Shown here: one piece after another, positions 8,470 to 16,654 of the stretch
Layout: each line of letters opens with the position of its first letter
Position numbering within the stretch: position 1 is the stretch's first letter
Source of the DNA: Myxococcales bacterium
GTDB lineage: Bacteria; Myxococcota_A; UBA796; GCA-2862545
DNA length: 64,000 nucleotides
Direction of reading: 5' to 3'
Assembly: GCA_019634415.1 (NCBI GenBank)
Contig: JAHQVJ010000246.1
Span: 1-64,000 of the forward strand
The notes under the pieces: model-generated
Databases searched by the model: none
The model's input: only the letters and a program-made list of their open reading frames with translations
What the model was told of the DNA's origin: nothing
Program-made: the position numbers and the translations under genes

Positions 8470-9486
8470 ATGGCGAGCGACCTACGGGTCGGCGTGGCTG
8501 GAGCCACCGGCGCACTAGGTGTCGAGATCTTGGGGGTGTTGAATCGGGCCCGCTGGCGTCCCGACACCGTGTTGGCCTTTGCGAGGGCCAGCACCACCAC
8601 CAGCCACGTCGAGTACGGCGACGACCGGCTGGCCGTGGACGACGTCGAGGAGATGGATCCCGACGCACTGGATGCGTTGATCCTGGCGCTCCCCTACGAG
8701 GCGGCACGCGACGTCGGGCAGCGTGCGCTGCGGGCGGGCCTCGCGGTGGTGGATGCCTCCGGGGCGCTCGCGGTAGACGCGGACCTGCCCGTGGTGGTGC
8801 CTTGGATCAACCCCGAGGCCTTGATGGACGTGCCCGATCGGGCGGTCGTGCTGCCCAGTGCCGAGAGCACGCTGCTGGCGTCGGTGCTGGGACCACTGGC
8901 GCGGGCGGGCGTCACCGGCCGTGCGCGTGCGACCCTGCTCGCTTCGGCCTCGTCCTACGGTCGTCGTGGCATCGACGAGCTGTCGCAGCAGGTGGTCGCC
9001 CTGTTCAACTCGGGTACGCCGCCTCGGGCTGTCTTCGAGCAGGGGCTCGCCTTCGATCTGCTGGCTGCGACCGATCCCGTCGAAGACTCCGGATGGACCT
9101 CGCGGGAGTCTCGGATCGTCGAGCAGCTGTCGCGACTGGTGCCTCACGAAGGGCTCGTGTCCCAGGTGACGTGGGTGGGCGTGCCCGTGTTCTCCGGGGT
9201 CGCTGCGGCGCTTGTGCTCGATCCCACGCGCCGGGTGGATGCGGGGTTGGTGGAGCGGATCCTGACCGATGGGGGAGTGGTGCTGTCCGATGGGACCGCG
9301 GCCCGCGGTCTCCCTCGCCCGCGCAGCGTGGACGGTCGGCCGTTCGCCCACGTGGGCCGCATCCGCGTATCGGAAGATGGCGGGGTCCACCTGTGGTTGG
9401 TCATGGACAACCTGCGCACCACGGCTACGGCAGCGGCGGCGGCCACGGCGGCCCTGCTGCAGGTCGGTGCGAAGGATCTGGGATGA
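8470..9486 (+). CDS. Usg-like aspartate-semialdehyde dehydrogenase paralogue lacking catalytic residues
   Basis: The N-terminal Rossmann motif GATGALG (about residues 10-16) and overall layout are those of aspartate-beta-semialdehyde dehydrogenase. The active site is not: where Asd proteins carry N-C-[ST], this has SAEST with Glu132 at the Cys position, and the later RVPV-x-x-GH motif reads GVPVFSG with no His. That pattern fits E. coli Usg, a non-catalytic Asd relative of unknown role encoded just upstream of truA. Here truA lies one gene downstream, which supports the Usg reading. I infer that it is not a working Asd. The alignment is by eye. Confidence 0.8.
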   Translation: MASDLRVGVAGATGALGVEILGVLNRARWRPDTVLAFARASTTTSHVEYGDDRLAVDDVEEMDPDALDALILALPYEAARDVGQRALRAGLAVVDASGALAVDADLPVVVPWINPEALMDVPDRAVVLPSAESTLLASVLGPLARAGVTGRARATLLASASSYGRRGIDELSQQVVALFNSGTPPRAVFEQGLAFDLLAATDPVEDSGWTSRESRIVEQLSRLVPHEGLVSQVTWVGVPVFSGVAAALVLDPTRRVDAGLVERILTDGGVVLSDGTAARGLPRPRSVDGRPFAHVGRIRVSEDGGVHLWLVMDNLRTTATAAAAATAALLQVGAKDLG

Positions 9487-9589
9487 CACGATGTCCCGCT
9501 GGCGCTCCTCGGGGCTTCCGCGGTGACAAGGTGTCAGTGAGAAAGTGGGTGGATCTACGGTGAAACCTAATCAATGCGCTGAGACGGTG

Positions 9590-9604
9590 GGCACGGGGGT
9601 TGCT
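9590..9604 (+). promoter_or_regulatory. Sigma-54-type promoter (-24/-12)
   Basis: GGCAC, five bases, then TTGCT: the full core of the sigma-54 consensus with correct spacing between the -24 GG (9590-9591) and the -12 GC (9602-9603). The expected start is near 9615, which leaves a leader of about ten bases that still contains the GGAGG at 9616-9620 before the ATG at 9625. Transcription from it would need an enhancer-binding activator; none is encoded in the window. Confidence 0.6.
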
Positions 9605-9624
9605 ACACTGCGGCCGGAGGTCGA

Positions 9625-12126
9625 ATGACGGGATTGTGGCTGGTGCAGGTGGTCTGGGCAGCTCCGCCCAACGAGCTGGTGGCCCTCAATCCCATCGACA
9701 CGGACGGGGGTGGTCAGGTCGAGCGGATGTCCGTGTCCGCCACCGGACAGGTGCTGGTGGGGCGCACGCAGACCAGCCTGAGCGGGTGGCTGTACGATCT
9801 GGAGTCGTGGACGTTGCACTCGTTTCCGGCGTCGCCGAGCTGCGACGTGACCGGCGTGGTGCCCATCGAGCTGTACGACGGAGACGTGGAGGTCTGGGCG
9901 TCGTGCGGTGACGGCTCGGTGGTGGGCTGGCTGTGGGACGGCTCCACGCTCGACGCGCTCCAGGACGTGGACGGCAACGACGTTCGCGTGGCCGTGGACG
10001 ACAGCCTCTCGGACCTGTGGTTCTACCAGACGGCCACCACCGACTGGCTGTACGCGGTGTCCGTGGCGGGCAAGAACACACCCGTCCTCCACGTGATCGA
10101 TCCGTTCGCCCTGACGGTGGACGTGGCGGTGACGTCGGGCTTCCCCAAGTCGCTCGCGTTTCCCGGCTACGAGGAAGGGGTCATCGTGAGCAACACGCTC
10201 GTGATCGCCCACGGCGCTCAGGACCTGTCCTCGCTGGAGCTCACGAATCCGGGCTCCAAGCCCTCCAGCTACCGGACGGGTCTGGTGTCTTGCGATGACC
10301 TGGCTCCTTCACCGGCTCTCGTCCCCACCGTGTACTGCGTGGACCAGACTCGGGACCTGGTGGCGGAGGTGCGTCCCATCAACAACACCACCACCATCGT
10401 GCCGTTCAAGGGCCTGTCGGATCCACAAGCCGTGGGGGTGTCCGAGGATCTGAAGGACGGCTGGCTCGCCGTGACGGGAGGGCAGGTCACCGTCTGGGAG
10501 ATGGTCAATGGCGTCGTGGTGCTTCCCGATCCGGTGTTCCGCGGACCCGACGACGCCGACAACCCTATCAACGACATGGTGGCCTACCACGGCTACCTGT
10601 TCGGTGGGGGGCCACAAGGCAGGCTGCACGTGGTGACGGCGCGGCCGTGGGTCGAGCCTGCCGACATGCGGATCGAGCTGGACGGCGTGCCCCTCGAGGA
10701 GGGCGATGTGCTCTCCACAGGCGACGAGCCGGAGGTGGTGTTCACCGTGGACGAGGATGCCGCCTGGCGCCTTCACCTGGGGGGCGATCGTACCGGCAGC
10801 GGAACTCAGCTCGATGCCGGGAACACCACCACGGACGCCGTGGTGCGAGTACCCGTGCCCATTGGACCGACGTTCGTGGAAGGGGAAAACCGGATCTACG
10901 CGGTGGCCACGAACGCCGATGAGCTGACCGGGCACGGACGGGTCACACTGTCCGTCGACAATCCGCCCCAGCCGCCGACGCTGACCGCCGAGAACGTGGT
11001 ATTCGGCGACGAGGCGCTCACCCTGGAGTTCTTGGGCATCGAGGACGAGGACCTGGACTACTACGATGTCTACGTGAGCGACGCTCCGTGGGCGCCAGAG
11101 GATTTTCCCGAGGGAGGACCTGCGTTCGACGCCGCTGGCTTCGATGTTCCCATTCGGGTGTTCGCGACGGGCGGAGAACGACAGAACGTGCTGATTCAGC
11201 CGTTGGAGAATGACGTGACCTACTACATCGGCGTGCGTGCCACCGATACGGGCGGCAAGACGGGCCCCATGAGCGCGGTGGTCGAAGGGACGCCACGGGC
11301 CACCTTCACGGCCTCCGACCTGGCGGGCGAGTCCGGTGGCGCTCCGTGCTCCACCTCTCCCATCGGTGGCGGGGCCTTCGCGCTGCTGGCGGGCGTGCTG
11401 GCCTTCGGGCGTCGACGTGGTGGCGCGGTCGCCGCGGCCCTGGTGGGGGTCGGATTGGCGCTCGTTCCGGCATCCGCGATGGCGCAGGACGACGAGGGAC
11501 CGCCCTGGTTGCGTCGCGACCTCACGCCGGCACGTGGCGACTTCGAGATCCGGTATGGCGTGATCAACCTCGACGACGAGCGCATCACGGACGTCTATGA
11601 CCAGAGTGCCACGAACCTGCTCCAGGCGGAGTTCGGGCCGCAGTTCTTCCGCGTGGCAGAGCTCGACTTCGGGTTCGGCTTCTTCCAGGAGCTGGCGTAC
11701 ACGGTGGACTCCGAAGGCACACCGTCGTCGGAGCGCACCATGCTCACCTGGTGGCCGCTGTCGCTGGACGTGACGGGTCGTCTGCACCTGCTCGACGAGC
11801 AGCCGGTGGTGCCGTTCGTCCGCTACGGCTGGGACTACGTGATCTGGTCGGAGAAGTCCGACAACGCGGTGGGCTCGAAGGACACGGTCCGAGGCGCCAA
11901 GTTCGGAACGCACTGGGGCCTGGGGGCGCAGCTGCTGCTGGACACCCTGGCTCCTCGGCGAGCGAGCCTGCTGGAGGCTCAGAGCGGAATCAACGACACG
12001 TGGCTGACGTTCGAGTGGCGCAGTCAGACCGTGGACGGTCGACGCCGGCCCTGGCAGGGCGCCGAGGACTCGGGGCTGAACTTCTCGGGCAATGCCTTCA
12101 CCGTGGGCTTGAAGCTCGATTACTGA
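9625..12126 (+). CDS. Surface protein fused to an outer-membrane beta-barrel, with internal sorting-like segment
   Basis: 833 residues in one uninterrupted frame. Order: a short signal peptide (cleavage near VWA); a beta-rich, propeller-like domain (about 20-330); an Ig/fibronectin-type region (about 345-560); then Cys575, a Gly-rich stretch, a hydrophobic helix and an Arg cluster (about 575-603), which resembles the myxobacterial C-terminal sorting (MYXO-CTERM type) segment. Such segments normally end a protein. Here a second hydrophobic stretch with an A-x-A site (ASAMA, then Gln621) follows at once, and residues 621-833 read as an outer-membrane barrel ending in an aromatic residue (Tyr). 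An in-frame GTG at 11395 could start the barrel separately with a good signal peptide. I infer either a true fusion or two overlapping products. Its own sigma-54-type promoter precedes it. Confidence 0.75.
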   Translation: MTGLWLVQVVWAAPPNELVALNPIDTDGGGQVERMSVSATGQVLVGRTQTSLSGWLYDLESWTLHSFPASPSCDVTGVVPIELYDGDVEVWASCGDGSVVGWLWDGSTLDALQDVDGNDVRVAVDDSLSDLWFYQTATTDWLYAVSVAGKNTPVLHVIDPFALTVDVAVTSGFPKSLAFPGYEEGVIVSNTLVIAHGAQDLSSLELTNPGSKPSSYRTGLVSCDDLAPSPALVPTVYCVDQTRDLVAEVRPINNTTTIVPFKGLSDPQAVGVSEDLKDGWLAVTGGQVTVWEMVNGVVVLPDPVFRGPDDADNPINDMVAYHGYLFGGGPQGRLHVVTARPWVEPADMRIELDGVPLEEGDVLSTGDEPEVVFTVDEDAAWRLHLGGDRTGSGTQLDAGNTTTDAVVRVPVPIGPTFVEGENRIYAVATNADELTGHGRVTLSVDNPPQPPTLTAENVVFGDEALTLEFLGIEDEDLDYYDVYVSDAPWAPEDFPEGGPAFDAAGFDVPIRVFATGGERQNVLIQPLENDVTYYIGVRATDTGGKTGPMSAVVEGTPRATFTASDLAGESGGAPCSTSPIGGGAFALLAGVLAFGRRRGGAVAAALVGVGLALVPASAMAQDDEGPPWLRRDLTPARGDFEIRYGVINLDDERITDVYDQSATNLLQAEFGPQFFRVAELDFGFGFFQELAYTVDSEGTPSSERTMLTWWPLSLDVTGRLHLLDEQPVVPFVRYGWDYVIWSEKSDNAVGSKDTVRGAKFGTHWGLGAQLLLDTLAPRRASLLEAQSGINDTWLTFEWRSQTVDGRRRPWQGAEDSGLNFSGNAFTVGLKLDY

Positions 12127-12874
12127 CGACGGCGAGCAGCGGTGGCGCCTGGTCCTGGAGTACGACGGGGCGCCCTTTGCTGGCTGGCAGCTACAACCTG
12201 GTGTGCCCACCATCCAGGGAGCCGTCGAGGCTGCCCTCGAGCCTCTGATCGGGCATGCGGCGCGAGTGTCCTCGGCCGGACGCACGGACGCTGGTGTGCA
12301 TGCCGCCATGCAAGTGGCCACCTTCGTGACGCGGACGGTGCGAACACCCCAGGCCGTGCGAGACGGTCTGAACGCCCGGTTGCCCGCCGAGATCGCCTGC
12401 CTGAGCGCGGAGCCCGTGCACGCCTCGTTCGATCCGCGTCGGGATCCGCACACCAAGACCTATCGCTACACGTGGCTGATCTCGGACGCCCCACGCCCGC
12501 TCCGCCGAGGACGTGCGTGGCGCAGCCGGCGCCAGCTGGACGTACAACGAATGGCGGAGTCGGTGTTGTGCCTCATCGGCACACATGACTTCACGAGCTT
12601 CCGTGCAGCCGGCTGCAGTGCGACCCATCCCGTGCGTACGATCATGGACGCCACCGTGGTGGTCTCGGGTGACGAGGTGCACCTGCGGTTGCTGGGAACC
12701 GGATTCCTGCGCCACATGGTGCGCATCGTGGCCGGGAGCGTGCACGAGATTGGCCAGGGAAGGCAGGAAGCCTCTTGGCTCCGAGAGGTGCTCGAGGCTC
12801 GTGACCGCGGGCGAGCGGGGCGAACGGCGCCCGCCCAGGGTCTGCTCCTCGAGCGCATCGTCTACGACGCGTGA
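12119..12874 (+). CDS. truA: tRNA pseudouridine(38-40) synthase TruA, non-standard start
   Basis: Converts U38, U39 and U40 of the anticodon stem-loop to pseudouridine. The catalytic motif GRTDAGVHA (Asp57 with this start) and the family N-terminus VLEYDG, then FAGWQ, are intact, as is the C-terminal GFLRHMVR. There is no ATG, GTG or TTG between the in-frame stop at 12110-12112 and the conserved N-terminus. Possible starts are ATT at 12119, which overlaps the upstream stop, or CTG at 12149. The first ordinary start, GTG at 12203, would remove the YDG and GWQ segments that belong to the fold. I placed the start at ATT, but it is uncertain. Usg and TruA are also neighbours in E. coli. Confidence 0.85.
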   Translation: MTDDGEQRWRLVLEYDGAPFAGWQLQPGVPTIQGAVEAALEPLIGHAARVSSAGRTDAGVHAAMQVATFVTRTVRTPQAVRDGLNARLPAEIACLSAEPVHASFDPRRDPHTKTYRYTWLISDAPRPLRRGRAWRSRRQLDVQRMAESVLCLIGTHDFTSFRAAGCSATHPVRTIMDATVVVSGDEVHLRLLGTGFLRHMVRIVAGSVHEIGQGRQEASWLREVLEARDRGRAGRTAPAQGLLLERIVYDA

Positions 12875-12883
12875 GCGGTCGAC

Positions 12884-13186
12884 CTACTCCAGGTCGTCGT
12901 CGTCGTCGTCGCCGAGGAGGTTCAGCTCTTCGCCCTCCTCCTCCTCGTCTTCCTCGTCGTCGTCGCCCTCCTTGGGAGCCGGCTTGACCACCTCCTCCTC
13001 CGGCTCCGGGATCTTCTTGCGCCGGCCACCACCCTTCGACAGCAGTGACTTCACGTCTTGAACGGGAGCCTCGCGCTGGTCCGCCCCACACTCCGGGCAG
13101 GTGGGAATCTCTCGGTTGAGGTCGTAGAACTTGGTCTGGCACTCGAAACAGGTGTACCGCGACCCCAGACGGGTCTTGTCGAGCAT
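12884..13186 (-). CDS. FYDLN-type zinc-ribbon protein with acidic tail
   Basis: A 100-residue protein of the TIGR02300-like group named after its FYDLN motif. Residues about 11-33 hold two CxxC pairs flanking FYDLN, a likely zinc ribbon; a basic stretch (GGGRRKK) follows, and the C-terminus is almost entirely Asp and Glu. I chose ATG at 13186 because it has GAGGAAG upstream and matches the short family N-terminus. The family function is unknown; members occur widely in proteobacteria. It converges on truA and diverges from the first beta-propeller lipoprotein. The acidic tail of about 40 residues would be disordered and could mimic nucleic acid or bind cations. Confidence 0.85.
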   Translation of the reverse strand: MLDKTRLGSRYTCFECQTKFYDLNREIPTCPECGADQREAPVQDVKSLLSKGGGRRKKIPEPEEEVVKPAPKEGDDDEEDEEEEGEELNLLGDDDDDDLE

Positions 13187-13226
13187 GGGCGCGCTTCCTC
13201 CGCCCCAGGGGCAAACAGGGGACCGT

Positions 13227-13255
13227 CCTCTACGCACGGCGGAAGACTGCGTCAA
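13227..13255 (-). promoter_or_regulatory. Probable sigma-70 promoter for the FYDLN gene
   Basis: On the minus strand TTGACG (13255-13250) and TAGAGG (13232-13227) are separated by 17 bases, about 40 bases upstream of the ATG at 13186. The -35 is good and the -10 is weak. Confidence 0.45.
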
Positions 13256-13323
13256 GCCAACAACGGTGGCGAACGCGCGAAATCTCGTGTACACAAGCGT
13301 GGTCGTCGTCTCGGAGAAGATTC

Positions 13324-14841
13324 ATGACCCGTTCGACCCTGCTCGTGTCCGCGTTCCTCTTCGGAGCGTGCACTGGTACAGGACAAGAAATCGAATTCAC
13401 CACCGACATCCGGGTGGACCAAGCGTCTGCCAACGAAGACCCGGACAGCTTCGGCACGCAGCTTTGCGTCACCGAAGCCGGTGTGGTCTACGTGCTGTGG
13501 CTCGACAACCGCCTCGACCTGTTCGGTGACAAGGTCGACATCTGGATGAACCGCTCGCTGTCCTTCGGCGACGATGGCACCTGGCTCGAGGCTCCGGTCA
13601 AGGTCAACCAGGGCGACATCAACAAGGACGGCCCGGGCAACGTCTGGAACCCCGACCTGCACTGCAACGAGCAGGGTGTGTTCGTGGTTTGGGAGGACGA
13701 CCGGGACGGCGAGCTGCAGAACCACCAGATCTACTTCAACCGGTCGACGGACAACGGGGAGACCTTCCTCCCCGACGACATCCTGCTCGAGTTCGACGAC
13801 GACGGCACCACCATGTCGCTGGAGCCGCAGATCACTGGGTTCAGCCAGGATCTGTTCGTGGCGTGGTACGACAGCGCCAACGGCGCCTACGACATCTTCG
13901 TGACGAGCTCCAACGACGGCGGCGGCACCTGGCGTGACACCATCCGCGTGGACTCCGACGTGCCCGCCGGCTCGGCCTACTCCGCCCGCCCGCAGGTGGC
14001 CATGAGCGACGATGCCGAGTTCATGTGGGTGGCTTGGGAGGATGCACGCGACGGCAACGCGGACATCTACTTCACCCGCTCCGCCAACGGCGGCGTGACC
14101 TTCGACGACGACACGCGCCTCGACGGTGGCTTCGACGAGGTGGACGACCCGCCCGGTGCTGCTGACTCTTTCGAGCCGCAGCTGTGCACCGACAACCTGT
14201 CGAACGTGTACGTGTTCTGGCACGACTCCCGGAACTCGGGCAACGTCGGCGCGCGCGACATCTACTACAACTACTCGCTGAACGCCGGTGCGGACTTCTT
14301 CTTCGACTCGCGCCGGCTGGACTCCGACGGTCGCGGGTTGGCGAACAGCCTCTACCCGGTGTGCGCGGTGGACGGGAACACGGCCCACGTCGCGTGGCAG
14401 GACAACCGCTTCGAAGGCTACGACATCTTCTACCGGATGGTGGAGGACGGCATCCCGGACCTCGAGGAGATCCGCCTCGACGCGGGTACTGCTCAGGGTT
14501 CGTCCAACTCGCTGGACACCATCATCGACTTCCACTCCGGCAACGTGGCCGTGGCGTGGAACGACGGGCGGGCCGAGGCCGAGTCCCTGGCGGGCAACGG
14601 CTACACCGACCTCTACTACAACTGGATGGGCGGCGACACGGACTGGGACACCGAAGACGACTATCGGATCGACTCCATGTTCGACGGTCAGAGCTTCAAG
14701 GTGGACTTCAACTTCCAGATCCTCGGCGGCCAGTGGTACGCGGCCTGGACCGATGGCCGGGCGGGAACGTCCGACATCTACTTCCAGAAGTTCGATCTCG
14801 GCGTGGCCTCGAACCCGCCGCGCCTCGAGGACTTCCAGTAG
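13324..14841 (+). CDS. Asp-box (BNR) beta-propeller lipoprotein, copy 1
   Basis: 505 residues with a lipoprotein signal ending FGAC (Cys16). The body is a run of repeats with Asp-box-like turns such as SSNDGGGTW, STDNGETF and SANGGVTF, and many W-x-D-x-R-D-G elements (WEDDRDG, WEDARDG, WTDGRAG). This is a sialidase-like beta-propeller fold without a visible catalytic set. It is very acidic and probably binds calcium. A close paralogue follows directly, and the two share sequence along the full length. Function unknown; it is probably surface- or periplasm-facing. GAGAAG precedes the ATG. Confidence 0.85.
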   Translation: MTRSTLLVSAFLFGACTGTGQEIEFTTDIRVDQASANEDPDSFGTQLCVTEAGVVYVLWLDNRLDLFGDKVDIWMNRSLSFGDDGTWLEAPVKVNQGDINKDGPGNVWNPDLHCNEQGVFVVWEDDRDGELQNHQIYFNRSTDNGETFLPDDILLEFDDDGTTMSLEPQITGFSQDLFVAWYDSANGAYDIFVTSSNDGGGTWRDTIRVDSDVPAGSAYSARPQVAMSDDAEFMWVAWEDARDGNADIYFTRSANGGVTFDDDTRLDGGFDEVDDPPGAADSFEPQLCTDNLSNVYVFWHDSRNSGNVGARDIYYNYSLNAGADFFFDSRRLDSDGRGLANSLYPVCAVDGNTAHVAWQDNRFEGYDIFYRMVEDGIPDLEEIRLDAGTAQGSSNSLDTIIDFHSGNVAVAWNDGRAEAESLAGNGYTDLYYNWMGGDTDWDTEDDYRIDSMFDGQSFKVDFNFQILGGQWYAAWTDGRAGTSDIYFQKFDLGVASNPPRLEDFQ

Positions 14842-14894
14842 GTAGCGTCGTCCTGTGGAGGCCCTCGGGCCGCCGCGGGAGGTATTGCTTGGGC

Positions 14895-14950
14895 ACCGGA
14901 GCCTGGTGTCACGCCCAATGGATGGCGTGACCCGGCTCCGGTTCTCTGTT
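14895..14950 (+). terminator. GC-rich hairpin with short T-rich tail after copy 1
   Basis: ACCGGAGCC (14895-14903) pairs with GGCTCCGGT (14934-14942), and an inner GTCACGCC/GGCGTGAC pair extends the stem. TCTCTGTTT follows. This fits an intrinsic terminator for the copy-1 gene. The inner part (TGTCACGCCCAATGG) recurs in the hairpin after copy 2. Confidence 0.65.
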
Positions 14951-15021
14951 TGTGGTGAAGGCAGGGATCGCGAGCGGGCAACTCCGAGTACGCAATCGAT
15001 TGTCGTCGTTCGGAGAAGCTC

Positions 15022-16524
15022 ATGCGCCGTTTGCCCTATCTGTTTCCGCTGCTCGGACTGTTGGCGTGCCCCAGTCCACCCGATGACTCCTTCACCAGCG
15101 ACATCCGGGTGGACATGGCGTCCACCGAAGCGGATCCCGACAGCTTCGGCACGCAGCTCTGCGTGACGGACGCCGGTGTCGTCTACGTGCTGTGGCTCGA
15201 CGACCGGCTCGACCGTGCTGGCCGCACCGTGGACATCTGGATGAACCGCTCGTTGGCCTTCGGCGACGAGGGTTCCTGGCTGCAGGCGCCAGTCAAGGTG
15301 AACCAGGGCGACATCGACCAGGAAGGGCCAGGGAACGTCTGGAGCCCCGACATGCACTGCAACGAGCAGGGCGTGTTCGTGGTGTGGGAGGACGACCGGG
15401 ATGGGGTCCTGCGGAACCACCAGATCTACTTCAACCGTGCCACCGGCGACGGGCTGACCTTCCTCGAGGAAGACGTCCTGCTCGAGCTCGACGAGGACGG
15501 CACGAGCATGTCGCTGGAGCCGCAGATCACGGGGACCGGCGAGGACCTGTTGGTGGCCTGGTACGACAGCGCCAATGGCGCCTACGACATCTTCGTGACG
15601 AGCTCCCAGGACGGAGGCGCTTCCTGGCGCAACGCCGTTCGAGTGGACTCCGACCGGCCAGCTGGCTCGGCCTACTCGGCCCGCCCGCTGGTGGCGATGA
15701 GCGACGACTCCGACCTGATGTGGGTCGTGTGGGAGGACGCTCGCGACGGCAACGCCGACATCTACTTCACGCGCTCGGCGAACGGTGGCGTGACCTTCGA
15801 GGAGGACGTTCGGCTCGACGGGGGAGTGGGCGACGTCGATCCCCCGGGGGCCGCGGACTCGTTCGAGCCGCAGCTGTGTACCGACGGCCTGTCGAACGTG
15901 TATGTGTTCTGGCACGACTCCCGGAACTCGAACAACGAAGGCGCGCGCGACATCTACTACAACTACTCGCTGAACGGAGGGGCGGACTTCTTCGCCGATT
16001 CCCGTCGCCTGGAATCGGACGGCCTCGGGCAGGCGAACAGCCTGTACCCCTCGTGTGCCGTGGACGGGAACACCGCGCACGTCGCCTGGCAGGACGACCG
16101 GTTCGGTGGGTACGACATCTTCTACCGCAGAGTGGAAGACGGAATCGAGGACGTCGAGGAGATCCGGCTCGACGTGGGCTCGGCAGAGGGCTCGTCGAAC
16201 TCGCAGGACGCCGTGGTCGCCTTCCACTCCGGCAACGTGGCCGTGGGCTGGCGCGATGCGAGGGCGGACGGCGCTGGCGATGGCTACGCCGACCTGTACT
16301 ACAACTGGGCGGCCAGCGACACCGACTGGAACCGCGAAGAGGACCTCCGGATCGACTCCACCTTCGCGGGCCGGAGCTACAAGGTGGACTTCGGCTTCCA
16401 GATCCTGGGTGGGCAGGGGTACGCCGCGTGGACCGACGGCCGCTCCGGCACCGCCGACATCTACTTTCAGAGGTTCGATCTGGGACTGGCTTCCAACCCT
16501 CCGCGTCTCGAAGACGCGCAGTAG
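15022..16524 (+). CDS. Asp-box (BNR) beta-propeller lipoprotein, copy 2
   Basis: 500 residues, lipoprotein signal ending LLAC (Cys16, the same position as copy 1). It aligns with copy 1 from start to end: long stretches are identical, including FVVWEDDRDG, AWYDSANGAYDIFVTSS and the SANGGVTF Asp-box, and differences are scattered substitutions. The sequence before the start (TCGGAGAAG) and the hairpin after the stop are also shared, so the whole transcription unit was duplicated. The role is unknown; tandem copies suggest dosage or variant surface function. Its own promoter is not obvious in the 180-base gap. Confidence 0.85.
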   Translation: MRRLPYLFPLLGLLACPSPPDDSFTSDIRVDMASTEADPDSFGTQLCVTDAGVVYVLWLDDRLDRAGRTVDIWMNRSLAFGDEGSWLQAPVKVNQGDIDQEGPGNVWSPDMHCNEQGVFVVWEDDRDGVLRNHQIYFNRATGDGLTFLEEDVLLELDEDGTSMSLEPQITGTGEDLLVAWYDSANGAYDIFVTSSQDGGASWRNAVRVDSDRPAGSAYSARPLVAMSDDSDLMWVVWEDARDGNADIYFTRSANGGVTFEEDVRLDGGVGDVDPPGAADSFEPQLCTDGLSNVYVFWHDSRNSNNEGARDIYYNYSLNGGADFFADSRRLESDGLGQANSLYPSCAVDGNTAHVAWQDDRFGGYDIFYRRVEDGIEDVEEIRLDVGSAEGSSNSQDAVVAFHSGNVAVGWRDARADGAGDGYADLYYNWAASDTDWNREEDLRIDSTFAGRSYKVDFGFQILGGQGYAAWTDGRSGTADIYFQRFDLGLASNPPRLEDAQ

Positions 16525-16543
16525 TCGAAATTGGCTGGCGCGC

Positions 16544-16572
16544 TTGACCGCAGCGCGCTTGCCCATTACTCA
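16544..16572 (+). promoter_or_regulatory. Probable sigma-70 promoter upstream of rplM
   Basis: TTGACC (16544-16549), 17 bases, TACTCA (16567-16572). The expected start is near 16579, so the strong hairpin at 16583-16629 would lie at the very 5' end of the rplM transcript. Confidence 0.45.
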
Positions 16573-16582
16573 TCCGCGGTTC

Positions 16583-16637
16583 CCGGGGTCGGGTGTCGCG
16601 CCCAATGGGTGGTGCGAGCCGAACCCCGGTTTTCTTT
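16583..16637 (+). terminator. GC-rich hairpin plus T-rich run between copy 2 and rplM
   Basis: CCGGGG (16583-16588) pairs with CCCCGG (16624-16629), with a long imperfect inner stem, followed by TTTTCTTT. It resembles the hairpin after copy 1 and is probably the copy-2 terminator. Because a promoter-like pair lies upstream of it, it could also act as an attenuator in the rplM leader. Confidence 0.65.
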
Positions 16638-16654
16638 CTGCGGATTGAATCGAC

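Noticed and set aside
13252-16566. A 1104-codon open frame on the minus strand opposite both beta-propeller lipoproteins and the FYDLN gene.
   Set aside because: It is a mirror of two paralogous GC3-biased genes; it has no signal, domain or start context, and its repeats come from the duplication on the other strand.
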